Shown here in pieces: positions 46,781 to 57,908 of a stretch of DNA of 64,000 bases. Made by a program: the position numbers and the translations under genes. The notes under the pieces were generated by a model. That model worked only from the letters and a program-made list of their open reading frames with translations, was not told where the DNA came from and ran no database searches. Source of the stretch: Ectocarpus siliculosus (Eukaryota; Sar; Phaeophyceae; Ectocarpales; Ectocarpaceae); assembly GCA_000310025.1 (NCBI GenBank), contig FN649731.1:2467016-2531015 (forward strand). The letters are read 5' to 3'. The number at the start of each line of letters is the position of its first letter. Within the stretch, counting starts at the first letter, position 1.

Positions 46781-47557
46781 TTGCAATCGGAGCCATTTTT
46801 GGCCAACAAGTCACAAGCCAGCAGGCGTGAGCGGGCAAGTTAGTGATGCGCAAGACGCCAGAGTTCGGTACACGTGAAACACTACAACACACGGGCGTGA
46901 AGTGTTGATGTCGGTCGCCCCCGTGGTCTACTGGTAACCCTCGTACACCTAATCGCGGCAGGTTGTCAGTTGGATTCTCTCTCAAGTGTAAAAGTCGAGC
47001 AATTCTTGGTGAAAACGATTGTTTCGTGAGTGAACACATGAAGTGGGGAGGGAAAGGGACGGCTGAATCCTTATCGCGAAAAAAACTAAAGCAATCACGC
47101 AGGAGGAAAGGTTGGGCGTTGGAACAACAAAATGTAAACAGAACAACAAAAGCTGTGTAACCCAGGCTGATAGGTGATACACCCAAAGCCGTGTAGACTG
47201 GCGCCAGAACAGATAGCACGAACGAAACAAACGAAAAAAAACTGCAATATAATGGTGTGAAGCAGGCAGGCGCTACATGGAGCTTTCGACTGAATCTGTT
47301 CTCTGCCCAGGTAAACAGCAACTTTTAGGAATTACACGGGTTGGGGGGCCTTTCGCAAATTTATGCCGGGATCGAGAAAATCGGATTTTTTTGTACTCAT
47401 CCATGATAAGATACTGGTTTGCATCTTGTTCGCATCCTTGCAGGTACTCCGTACTCAGACAAGCTCGCGATGGGAAATGTCCCGAAGGCCGGAGACTGGT
47501 AAACCACGTCGTTATCAACACGAAATCGCATCAGTTTATAGCTCCCGATATTTTAGT
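46781..47557. other. Intergenic between convergent kelch and CSP41-like genes
   Basis: No exon was recognised. A phrase at 47193-47223 matches one in NAA50 intron 1 (42621-42652), so part of this may be an old dispersed repeat. Confidence 0.45.
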
Positions 47558-50500
47558 CTAATCTAACATCACTACCGTTCCATCGTCTTCTTCACTAAGC
47601 ATACCCTCTATCCGGTTTAATACATCTTGAGGTATACTCGCAACAGCTTCCTCCTCCTCCTGCTGAATTAGCTTTTCTTTCAATCCCGGGTGGGCAGCCA
47701 TGTAGGCGTCGTACTCCGCCTGCTCCTGCGCCCGTGCTTCTGCACCAATATCGGGCTCATCCGGGAATGCATTACGGTATTCTTCTTTCATCGAATCTAA
47801 GATGGCAGAGTTGAAATGACGATCCTCGGGCTGGTAGGTTTTCGCCAACTCCGCCATTTCTTCATCGAGGTCTGGGAATCTTCGGCGATACTCGAGTCGC
47901 GCCATGTATGGCACGTATTCCATATTCCAGCTCATGTTAATCTCGTCGTCCTGGGAGACAGGCGCAGAAGCAGACACATTCAGGTTCACCATACAGCGGT
48001 ACTTGGAAGGCGCGAAATGGGCCGTCAAGATGCCTGATTCCCGCGCGCGGTCGCCATGTCCTGGTACTGCTTGTCCTGCACGTTTAACGGCCCCGGCATT
48101 GCTTTGTTTGATACCATCGGGTGTGCTGAATTGCGCGATGATATGTGGGTAGCCCAAAAAACGGCTGCAGGAGAAGAGCTTGCGTCAGGTCTCTTCGAAA
48201 ACGAACCAAGCGCTTTGGCAACCGCGACTGCACATTTGCATTTCAACGAATGAGTTCCACAACGACCGAAGAACAAGGGGCACAAAGGGACCAAACATGA
48301 GCTGCACAATGCTCCCTCACCTTGTTGAAATTCGGCTCGGCCTCAACCTTGCCAGCAGCCTTATACCCCTCGAAGTACTCCGCCAGATCATCCGTGATCG
48401 TGTGCTTTGGGCTCCAGCCGAGCAACCGCTTCGCCTGAGCGAAGGAGAAGCAACGATACGTTGGGGGGTTAAACGAGAGAACGGGGTCAATGACGGAGTG
48501 TGCCCAACATTGAACTTAGGAACAGTAAAACTCTCGAGGCAAGAAAACTAATGCAATGCTGACGGAGCGGTTGCGTTGCACGGCAGGGATTTCACCCGTT
48601 CGGCCTCACCCCTTAACTATTCTAGAAGAAGACATCGGTCCGTTCCATGAAGCTGTCCACAAAAAACACGGTACAACTACACTCCGTTATAATCGTGCTC
48701 TCGTTGAAGTGTTCATGTAGTCATGCTTTCGAGCAAGACTATGCGGAAACCCACAAATACACACACCATTTGAACATGTGCTTGCAACCCACCAGAGACA
48801 CGACGGTTGAATGCGTATCACCGTAGGGAGTCAGTTTTCGACTGCGCGAAAATGTGCTGCCAATGGACAAGTGAATGTACTAAGTCGACATTTGTAACTA
48901 CTTTTCCCACTTTTCCGTACAGGCTTTTCTGACTCCAGGCCTCGGATGGAATCACCACTGGTGTTCGTGCACAGCGCACCTCGAAAAACACTCAATTTTT
49001 AATTCACCAAACCCAAGGAGAGTTACGAAACACAGATATCCATCAGATTTTGACGATGCTTCTCTGACGCTACACCGTCGCTAGAGAAGTATTTACTAAC
49101 GTGCGACCGATAGACCGCTTCGATCCGCTCCATGATGTTGCCAAAATAAAACCGCTGTTCGCCCCACGGTACACAGCAACCCATGCCGCTCGAGGAGAAT
49201 TGTGCCCTGCTATTGATCGCCCCGCTCCACTTCGTGGCTCAAATTGAAGAATACCGTACAGAGCGGTTTTCTCACTATGCGAGTATAGTTGCAAACTTTC
49301 GACCTTCTACTTGCAGAAGGTTTTGGCCGTGAACCCATCCAATGCAGCAAGCGAAGTATCGGTGAAATGTGTGGCTCTCCGGTTGCTGCCAGCGACGCGC
49401 GAGAGCAATGCAACATTAGGCCGCCTCCAACGCTACAACGTTAAAAATACATGGCCGAGCGTCCCCGTACTTACTTTTTCGCTGTTGACAACGAAGTGGT
49501 TGTTGCGGAAGGGGAACCAGCCCTTCTTGAGGTCATAGTCTCGAGGTTCGTAGTAGTACGCCATCTTGGAGACAGCGGGCTTCGCCACCTGTCGTAGCGA
49601 GAGAAAGGACAAACAACGTGCGTAGCTTGAACCACATGCAGCGACTACATTTGAAAGCGCTGCAACACCATCGCTTCCTTTGCAGTCTGCCTGGATTCAA
49701 ACTACGCCAGTAGCCTCGAGAGCTTCGGCCAGACCAAGATAGGTACTCTCATCACAGCAGCAGCATTAAAAGCCCGAAGGCTTCCGTTTCCATTCGAAAA
49801 AGTCCTACAGGATAGTGTCATACCTTCCCGACTTCACGGAAGAGCCCGTTGTACGTGATGTACCTGTCGGATGCGCAGTTAAAAACCTGTGGACAGTCAC
49901 AGGTGTCAGTATCAGGGTGCCTTGAGGAAGCAAATCTAGAGACAAAAAAAAAGCAACCGCGGGTCTTGCGCTGAGTCAAAACCCTCAGCTGAAATTAGCT
50001 CAGGCAGCTCCTCAGCAAAAGCCACATACCATCAAGGCCCTACAATTCCTGCCACGCTGGTTCTTTTCAATAACTGCGAGTACCAAGGGCCGGCCCTTCG
50101 CTCTTTTACCTGCTTCACGGCACGTTCGTTCCCGACGACGCTAGCGAGCATGGATGCCACATCCTCCGCGTGCGTCAGGGCGACGAGCTGATCGCCGTGC
50201 AGGGGCAGTGGAATAAACTCCAATCCATGCACGACACGATCGAAGAACCAATCGAGGTAGTCGCGCTTGTTGGTGAGTGGCCCATAGATATACTGTGGCC
50301 TGGGGGGGGATTCGAGTCGAGATGGCGGGAAAACGCAAACGTGTGTACTTTTCGGGGATACTTTGAACTGTGCGTACAGGAGGCCCTGTGCGTACAGGAG
50401 GCCCTTCTTGTCGATGCGCGAAAGAGTTATGTCCTTGCGCTTTGAGGTCGTCCTACTTGGAGGTTATGAACATGTGTGCAACCAAACAAAGCCTCTAGGC

Positions 50501-52749
50501 TCATTCGCGACAACGTACACAGATGGCTTTCAAAAACGACGCACAGCAGTACTGTGCATAGAAGACCCGCCAACTAAACACGAGTTGGTCAGATTCGCAT
50601 GGCTCACCGGAACGATGTCCAGGGCAGACCCAAGTCAGCGACGTACTTCTCCACCTGGCGCTGGCCGCTCTCCTTGACGTCGCTACTCTCAGTGAAGGGC
50701 ACCTGCGAACGGCGTGCAATACCATGAGTTTCTGGGAACAATCGATCACGTCCTCAAATGAGGCAAACAGAAAAAACTGTACTTTGTTCTTCATCTAATG
50801 CCTGTCCTTGCCTATGGTGCCAAGCCCACCTCGTCACTGTCCTTGTACATGCCGCCCGAAGACACGTATGCGTAGTTCTTTACACCCCTGCAACACAATA
50901 CAAATGCAGCAGCGATCCAGGCATTAACGGTATGGAAGTGCTGCAAGAGTCGACAAGTAATCGCATGTTGATGATTTTGGGCGAAGGCCTTCGCCTCCGC
51001 ACGGAGCTGTGAAAATCAAACAAGAGTTGGCAGGAATGGCTGCGTCCCACGTCCGGAACACCTGAAACAATAAACAACTCAGTAACAAAGGACCACGCCT
51101 TGCTTACAAGCAATATGCCAATGCGCGTTGGTGACACACTTTGTAGAGAGTGCAACGATGCCTACTGCGTCAAAACAACCCCAACTATCGTCAATTTCCC
51201 ATGTGCATTTGCATTGTACAGTAGATACCAACGACGGCTTGTGGGCACCAACTACGTTCCCCTATGGTCATGCTACTCGCTACTCGGTATTGGATGACGG
51301 CCATGACCATGACAACAAGCTCCAGACGAACACGCACCATGCTTTGGAGCAGTCTGCCAAGTCTTTGCAGGTGTCGACGTCCTTCGCATAGTTGTCGAAT
51401 ACATAGTCGAACGACTCCCCTTCCGGGATGAGCTTGCCTACGCCTTCAGAAAAGTCGCCCCACACGATTGTGGCCCCCTTGCTCTCCAAGTCTCCGTAGC
51501 TGCAACAGCAAGTAGCAGAGAAGCAGAGGCGACGGAAACATCATCAATGCTTTCTCATTGCCGCACGCATGCCAAGCCACACATCACTCGCGAGACAAGA
51601 CGTGTTGACTTGGCCGTTGTTGGTACCAGTATCCAGTGCGGCAGAGTCATACCTTTGGATAGTCGCCTGGGGTGCTTCAAAGAGAACCCTTTGATTTTCA
51701 TGAACAGAACTGCTGTGTGGTCTTCTGTTTACCCCCCGCTCCAACAATCGTGCCTCTTAAAACCAAAACGAAAGGCGTAAGGCGTAACCTGTCATCAAGA
51801 ACAGATGTAATGATACCACACACATCCGGCACGTGGTCGATACTAACCAAACACCACAATACCCCTTACACATATTTTACTGTTGCTCTCACTTGACACC
51901 TATTCGAAGGTGTGACGTACCTAATGTGTCTTCGCAACCGTCTTTGATGCGTAAATCCACTCTGGGCGAAACAACTATGGGCGGCAACCAAACCCTGCGA
52001 ATAAATTCTGGCATTTCACATTTAACCTAAACCTAAATATTTTCCAGAAACTACAGCAGTAGGACGACATACACAATGACGGGCCGGTATTATGCCATGA
52101 AATATAAACAGCAAACAGCAGGACTGCTGCATGCACAATCGCAGCAGCACAAACGGCGGTAGTCAAAATACCGCAGTTTAGACCTGTGCACCCACCTTGC
52201 AAACGGTTGACTGTCCTTGTTCTTGCCGGCGCCGTCCTGTAGCAACGTCACAGAGATATCCTTCTCGATCAGCTTGAGAGCTAGGTGGTAGCCAAGCTCA
52301 CCATGTCCACCCCCCTTGTTTTGTGCGATCAGCGCTTTACCTGTTCGGAAACATGAAACATGCCGTCACCGACGGGTCCTGACTTGAGACATGCGGCGCA
52401 ATCATGATCCTCAGATCTCTGATCCTCTGCTGATGAATTGAGATTAATTCGTCGCCCTGCCGGTGTCTATGGCAGGCACATGCAGTAGCCGACAGTGGAT
52501 GTCCTCATGTGACGGTGTGGTGGTCGTTGGAGGCCGCACGCTACTACTTGCTGCTGGCGTGCTCTCCTTACTACTCCGTACTCGGTGAGGAAACACACCT
52601 GACGACATGATCGTGAAACCCAGAGACGCTCGAGGAGAAGCACTTGGTTGGCGTCCGACAGGTATCAAAGGCGCTATAAAGGCGCTCCCCAGGTGGACGC
52701 CTAGAGCGGCGCCAACCGACAGACATAGCGCAGAACCAGACGTCGGCAT
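47558..52749 (-). CDS. CSP41-like plastid SDR/epimerase-family protein with C-terminal extension
   Basis: Ten exons join in phase to about 494 aa: 52599-52749, 52196-52340, 51338-51499, 50830-50887, 50608-50702, 50110-50299, 49824-49886, 49475-49588, 48321-48434 and 47558-47950. The start MPTSGSALCLSVGAALG is a signal peptide leading to GSAFIAP, then a Ser/Arg-rich stretch: a bipartite plastid presequence with F after the cleavage point. Then comes an atypical SDR core: ALIAQNKGGGHGELGYHLA (nucleotide loop), SFDYVFDNYAKD, YVSSGGMYKDSDE, RPQYIYGPLTNKRDYLDWFF, VALTHAEDVASML, VFNCASDRYITYNG, and FPFRNNHFVVNSEKAKRLLGW. Plant CSP41 proteins bind and cut plastid RNA and support transcription. The last exon adds about 120 acidic residues with a repeated EYR--FPD motif. 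A further ATG 17 codons upstream (52800) is in frame but would spoil the signal peptide. Confidence 0.87.
50368..50403 (+). repeat. Perfect 18-bp tandem pair
   Basis: CTGTGCGTACAGGAGGCC occurs twice back to back in the intron between exons 5 and 6 of the CSP41-like gene. Confidence 0.9.
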
Positions 52750-52964
52750 GCTGCTCTCATGTATGTGTATGTCCGTCGCTGGTGGCACCTCCAGCCTCAC
52801 CTCTCGCAGTCTGACTGAATGAAGGGGGGTGCCAAAATTCTATCGCGTACCCCCTCTGTCCATCGCCTTGCATCGCCGCATATCCTGTGCTGTGTCCTGC
52901 AGCTGCCGCCGCCCCACCTCTCTCTTTGGTTGGTCCGACGGCTACCACCGCCGTGTCCTTAGCT
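52750..52964. promoter_or_regulatory. Shared divergent start region CSP41-like / ANTH-like
   Basis: The proposed starts are 215 bp apart. A G-run (AAGGGGGGTGCC) lies near 52822-52833. The two genes encode proteins that both enter the secretory route, so shared control is conceivable but not shown. Confidence 0.5.
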
Positions 52965-55900
52965 ATGGGACACCGTCGACTTGCTCTACTGGGCTTGGCG
53001 GTTGTCGTCCTGTTCGCAGTTGATGGTGCTGCAGCTGCTTCAAAGGGTGCTCCACGAGCAGGAAGTCAACAACGCCGGTCGACGAAGGCCTCACGCAGCA
53101 GCCGTCCCAGCCGCAGGGACATTGACGAGGATGAGCGAGAGTTTCAGGGTTGGGACGGCGAGACTAAAAAGGGAACAAGGAGTTCATCTAGTAGCAAATC
53201 TAGCCGAGCAGCACGTGACGATGGGTCGGTTGGCAGGCGTGTGCGGCCATCGTCGACACCAGGGTCATCTCGGTCGAGCTCGAGGTTGGTCCCGTTTACG
53301 AGGGTTAGACGCGTGGCAACATGACATGACAGCACATTCAACATTGTTGCCTGGAAACCATAGGCGACGAACAGTTCTGAAGAGGTGGAATGCACCTGCG
53401 AGAAGCTGGCACATCGATGTTGAGTCTCTGTGATTTTCATGTAGGTGGGGGGCGTGGTTCAGCGTTTGTGGAAACATGCCTTTTTAAGACAAAATCCATC
53501 ATACAAACAAACAACCGCATTTTTGACTGTTTCGCAGATATCAGGAAAGCGGGACATCGCGACGCAGGAGCCGAGGGATGGAGCTGGTGCCTAGCAGGCG
53601 TAGCCCACCTAAGAGTAGCATGCTATCAGGTTTGGCAGCTACGATGAAAGGCAAGGCTGCGTCAATGCAAGAAGATGCCAAGGGCAAGGTGAGCCATGCC
53701 GCGATGTCATGTGTGAGTGCGCCGCTCTGTGAGGTTGTACACGGGACCAGAGTACCGGTTGTCTGTACTGCTGTATATGTAGACACCGTAGATTCTGTGA
53801 ACTGCTGGCGGCACCACTCCTAGCCAGCTTGCTTGCTAGGAGTGGTGTGCATGAAGATACGAGCCAGTGCCCAAACTAGTAGATGGATTGGATGTTTTTA
53901 TTTTAACATGTGCAACTATTGTTTGTGCATGAGATTTACAACTGCAAGATATTCTGAAAGAGAAATCCTTCATTCTAATGTAATGTCAATCCGATGTTAC
54001 CGCCTTCTGAGACATGAAACCTTGAAAGGCGACCCTTTATGCGTATGGCATAGACTATAAGGTGTTTTGCAAGGTGTTTCGCGCTACCAAGCGCAGGCAA
54101 AATGTGTTTTTGGGACAGGGTTTTCGAATCAGAATAATTTGACTGGCCTTGTGACAAGCTATCCATAACGATACGATTTGACTTCTGCCTCCAGGTGACG
54201 GAATGGAGGAACATCGCAAAGACGACGGTGTGGTTTTCGAGCAAGATGGAGAAGTTCATGATCCAAATGACATGGCCGGATGATGGAGCTCTCGACGATG
54301 CCTGGGTGAAGGTCAGCGCCGTGTGGTCCTAAAGAAGTGGCCTCGGATTTGACTTTTCGGGGTGTTCGAATGAACGCGTTATTGCGAAATGCGATGTTTG
54401 AAGATGTTGCGAAATGCATCCTCGTATGCGTATACATCAGCAAGGGTGCCCGCTGGAGCGGGCTCATGAAAGCAGAGCAGTAGTCATCAACAGGTGGCGC
54501 AAGATGAAAAAGAAAACTCGAACAGCCCACACAACGTACTTGAAATTAATAGTAAGACTGGAGCAACCCAACGAACCAACACCGGCCCAATTTTATTTTA
54601 CCAATCTGTCGTCAGTCTTACAACCCTATTTTTCGGTCCCTGTTCTCTGCTGGCAAACACAGGACACGATGAATTTTCTCGAGAGCGCTGGGAATGAGCC
54701 TCCTCGCTCGCCCAACAACCCCAACAAGCGCATACTCCGGAAGCTATGGTTGAGGATGACAGAAGGAGACTACCGAACCAAGCTGAAGGCGTTACAGATC
54801 TTGCACCACACCACGATGGATCTCAGCTCAGAAGCCAACGGCCGGTAAGGTGTTGCGGTACAAGACACGGGGCCAGAGGTAGGATTTCAACATTCTCGGA
54901 CAAGGTTTGTGATGAACCGCACTTATTTAATGGTACGTTTTTTACTTCTCGCCATGGTGCCGTTTTCTCAGGGTGAGGAACCAGTTCATGAAGATGAGGG
55001 ACGAAACGAACCACAAGAATCGCAATGAGGTGTACTTCGAGGTGAGAGCTGTGGTGCTGTATTAGCCTGGCTAAAAGACATTAGGCCCCCACGCGGAAGA
55101 GATCAGGATTAGACGAAGGCAAGGTACCAATGCCGTTGAGCGTAGTTTTTGACACGTGGTTGGGAGAATCTCTTCGTTTGTTACGCGTTGACGTGTTGAA
55201 TGCGCGTTTGCGCTCACAGGGGGCACGTAGATTGCTACAGAAAGTACTGCTACTTTGCAATGATATTTTCATTAGTTTGTGTCAAGCTATCTAGTGACCA
55301 CGGCAATCCATCCGTTCGCCATTGAAGAGTACGAAAGAGGAGGTACTGAACGGAGGTCAAAATGGTTTGTAGTTTTTTGTGTGAAGGCAGCAACAAGAAC
55401 AACGACGATGACCACAACAGAAGCAACACCTCGCGATTCGTTTTTCCTGATTGTGGACCCGCCCTCGCTCATTCTCTCTTTCGGCAGCCTGCGCGCATCA
55501 TGGACGTTACCAGCTCCGGTATGCCGTTTCTACCGCTTCTGCGGTCCTACTCTTCGTTCACGTTGAGGAGAATGACTGAGGTGCAAGGCGGGCCGAAACA
55601 GGTGTGTGGGAGAGTTTAGCTTGATTTTCGGGTAACCAGCCATGTTTCCACCGCTCGGTCATGTCGAACCTCGCATTTCTTGTTTGCGTTGCGTATCTTG
55701 TCTGAATGCCGTACTCGCCGCCCGTGGGTACGAGCAGATAGCGTCAACGCTTCGGAGCAAGAAGACCTCGCAACCGGAAGCCGTAGCGCTCCTTCGACGC
55801 TTGGACAAGCTCATATGCACCGGGATGGGTTGCAAGGTACGTGACGCCGTGCAGGTTGACTTCATGTCATTTATCCGCAGTAGTACGCACTCCCAGCAGG

Positions 55901-57517
55901 TACCCCCGAGAGATATTTCCTATCCCCACCTCCGCGTTTTCCAGCCGTTTACCTGTCGTTGGATTTGGTGTCTACTGTCGTTGTTCGTGGGAATGGTATC
56001 CAAGGGGGGCATCTATTGGGTTCCTCCCTCGCCATGTCATACTGGGTGAAGTGAGGACACTCACTAGCGTCTCCCGCCATGTTTGTTTCGATCGGCTCAG
56101 GTGGACCGCAAGACCTTGAACACGATCACGGGGCAGGTGATGCAACTTACTGCGAGAGACTTGATGACCTTGTGGAGACTATACGTGAAGGTGAGCGTTT
56201 ACAATATTGAGGACAGAGAGAACCGCAATGCTTCGTTCGGGTTTTCATGTACGCGAAAAGCCAGAGTGCACTGGAGGGACAGACCCTGTTAGGACATCCT
56301 CTAGCCGAAGCACAACTGTAGTGTGTTAGCTGATGTGAGATGGGCAGTGCTATCGGTTCTTGATCCAGGGACACGTCCCCGTTTCCTTGTTACATGACGT
56401 CTTTTCTTGTGGCCTTGATTAAGCCACACCTGATGCGAGCCACATTTAGTGTATTGCTGTAGATCCACACGTGACATTTGTCCGATTCCCCGTGGGCACT
56501 TCTTGCACAGGGTCTGACGAGGTTGATCAAGGGCGGGTACAAGGAAGGAAGAACGCCTGCGCCGGAGGCAGTTGTGCAACTTCTGACCCAGTACGGTAAA
56601 ACCCAACAGGCTTTGGAAAGGTGAGTAGTTAGTCTGCATCTAGCACCGGATCCCAACGAGATAGGTACGGTGCAGGTACGCTTTGATCACACAACAAACT
56701 GACGTGTTGGAGATAACTATGTTTTAAGTTCTACCTGTGGGCAACGTACTAGGGTCCGGCGGATAGCGCCTTCGAAAAGCCGATACAAACGCTTCGTAAT
56801 CCGGGAGATGCGTTTGGGGCACGATTCCTTCAAGTCTGGAAGCGCGTTTCGAAAACCTGGGGTATTGGGATCGAGTTGGGATCCAAAATAATGATTAAAA
56901 CAATGGGTTCTTGGAAGTTGGACAGGTCACCACTTCATCACACACAGGAGCAAATCACGCCTGGTATAGGCGTTCTGTGATGGCGTACTCCTGCACCAGG
57001 AACCATCACATGCTCGAGTTGTGATCCTGTTCTTGCGAGGGGCGCCAGAGTGATATTGCCGCTTTTTTCACTCACAGATACCGTCCTCGTGATCGTCCTC
57101 TGGCACGAATTGTTCCGCGTCTCCCAGGTACTTGACACACTTCAAGAAGATCGTTAGGGACCGGAGGCTTTTTGAGGACAACCAAGTTGACCCGGCCGCT
57201 TTACAAGTGTGCTTAGCGTCGGTGACGCAAGCGGATGGCCAGGTACACGACCTGGAAGTCTACATGATTTGGCCATGATTGTCTCCGAGTCGTGTTTGGG
57301 CATGGTTACCTTGTGGTGCGCATCGAGGATTATGCGCCGTACAAGTATTGCGCTGGATTGTGATGATTTGTGATGCGAGTAAACGATAAATTCGCGAGCA
57401 CCAAGATCCCCCTCATTCATATTCCACCCTCTATTTAATATGTCGGTTTCTCAGCAGGGTGCCGAGGCCGAGGAGGAGGAGGACGACGATGACGACGACG
57501 AAGAGCAAGAAGAATGA
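52965..57517 (+). CDS. ANTH/ENTH-like protein with N-terminal signal peptide
   Basis: Eleven exons join in phase to about 463 aa: 52965-53284, 53538-53688, 54195-54311, 54663-54844, 54972-55041, 55488-55601, 55738-55836, 56101-56190, 56511-56620, 57128-57206 and 57458-57517. Residues 1-26 (MGHRRLALLGLAVVVLFAVD, then GAAAAS) are a clear signal peptide. A basic, Ser/Arg-rich stretch of about 130 residues follows. Then comes a helical domain that resembles ANTH (AP180 N-terminal homology): WFSSKMEKFMIQMTWPDD, ATNEP-like AGNEPPRSPNN, TKLKALQILHHTTMD, and FLPLLRSYSSFTLRRM. The tail is strongly acidic (EEEEDDDDDDEEQEE). ANTH proteins bind lipids and clathrin in the cytosol, so a signal peptide is unexpected. 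A basic segment without F after the cleavage point would fit targeting to the periplastid compartment. The family call is from pattern only. Confidence 0.78.
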
Positions 57518-57908
57518 AATATTGGCCAACGTAACTACTAGGGTAAAGGATCGGGAGTCGTTTTCTTGGGACCCCAACGGTTAGAGCGACACCGAGGAGG
57601 TTTGGAGCAGCACAGCGCAGCACCGGCGCAACGTTGTTTATCTTGAACTTCATTCTTTGAAGACAACAGCCCCTACCGCGGACGGAAAATAAGAGAAACT
57701 TGGACACTGGACACTGGAGGAACACTTAGAATGATAGAGAGACGTGGAATTTCGTTACACCAAGAACGTCAAGCAAGCCTCCAGCTACACCTAGCACTTT
57801 GGAAGAAAAAACCAACAACATGGCCTTGTCTGCATTGCACTGAGGCACACTCCCGCAACCGGGGAACCGAAACCTTGATAGCTTTCTCTTTTACTGTTCA
57901 ACGAAGAG

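Noticed and set aside
51001-51060. A plausible-looking minus segment (VFRTWDAAIPANSCLIFTAP) as an exon of the CSP41-like gene
   Set aside because: The flanking exons join in phase and match the family without it, so it is intronic.
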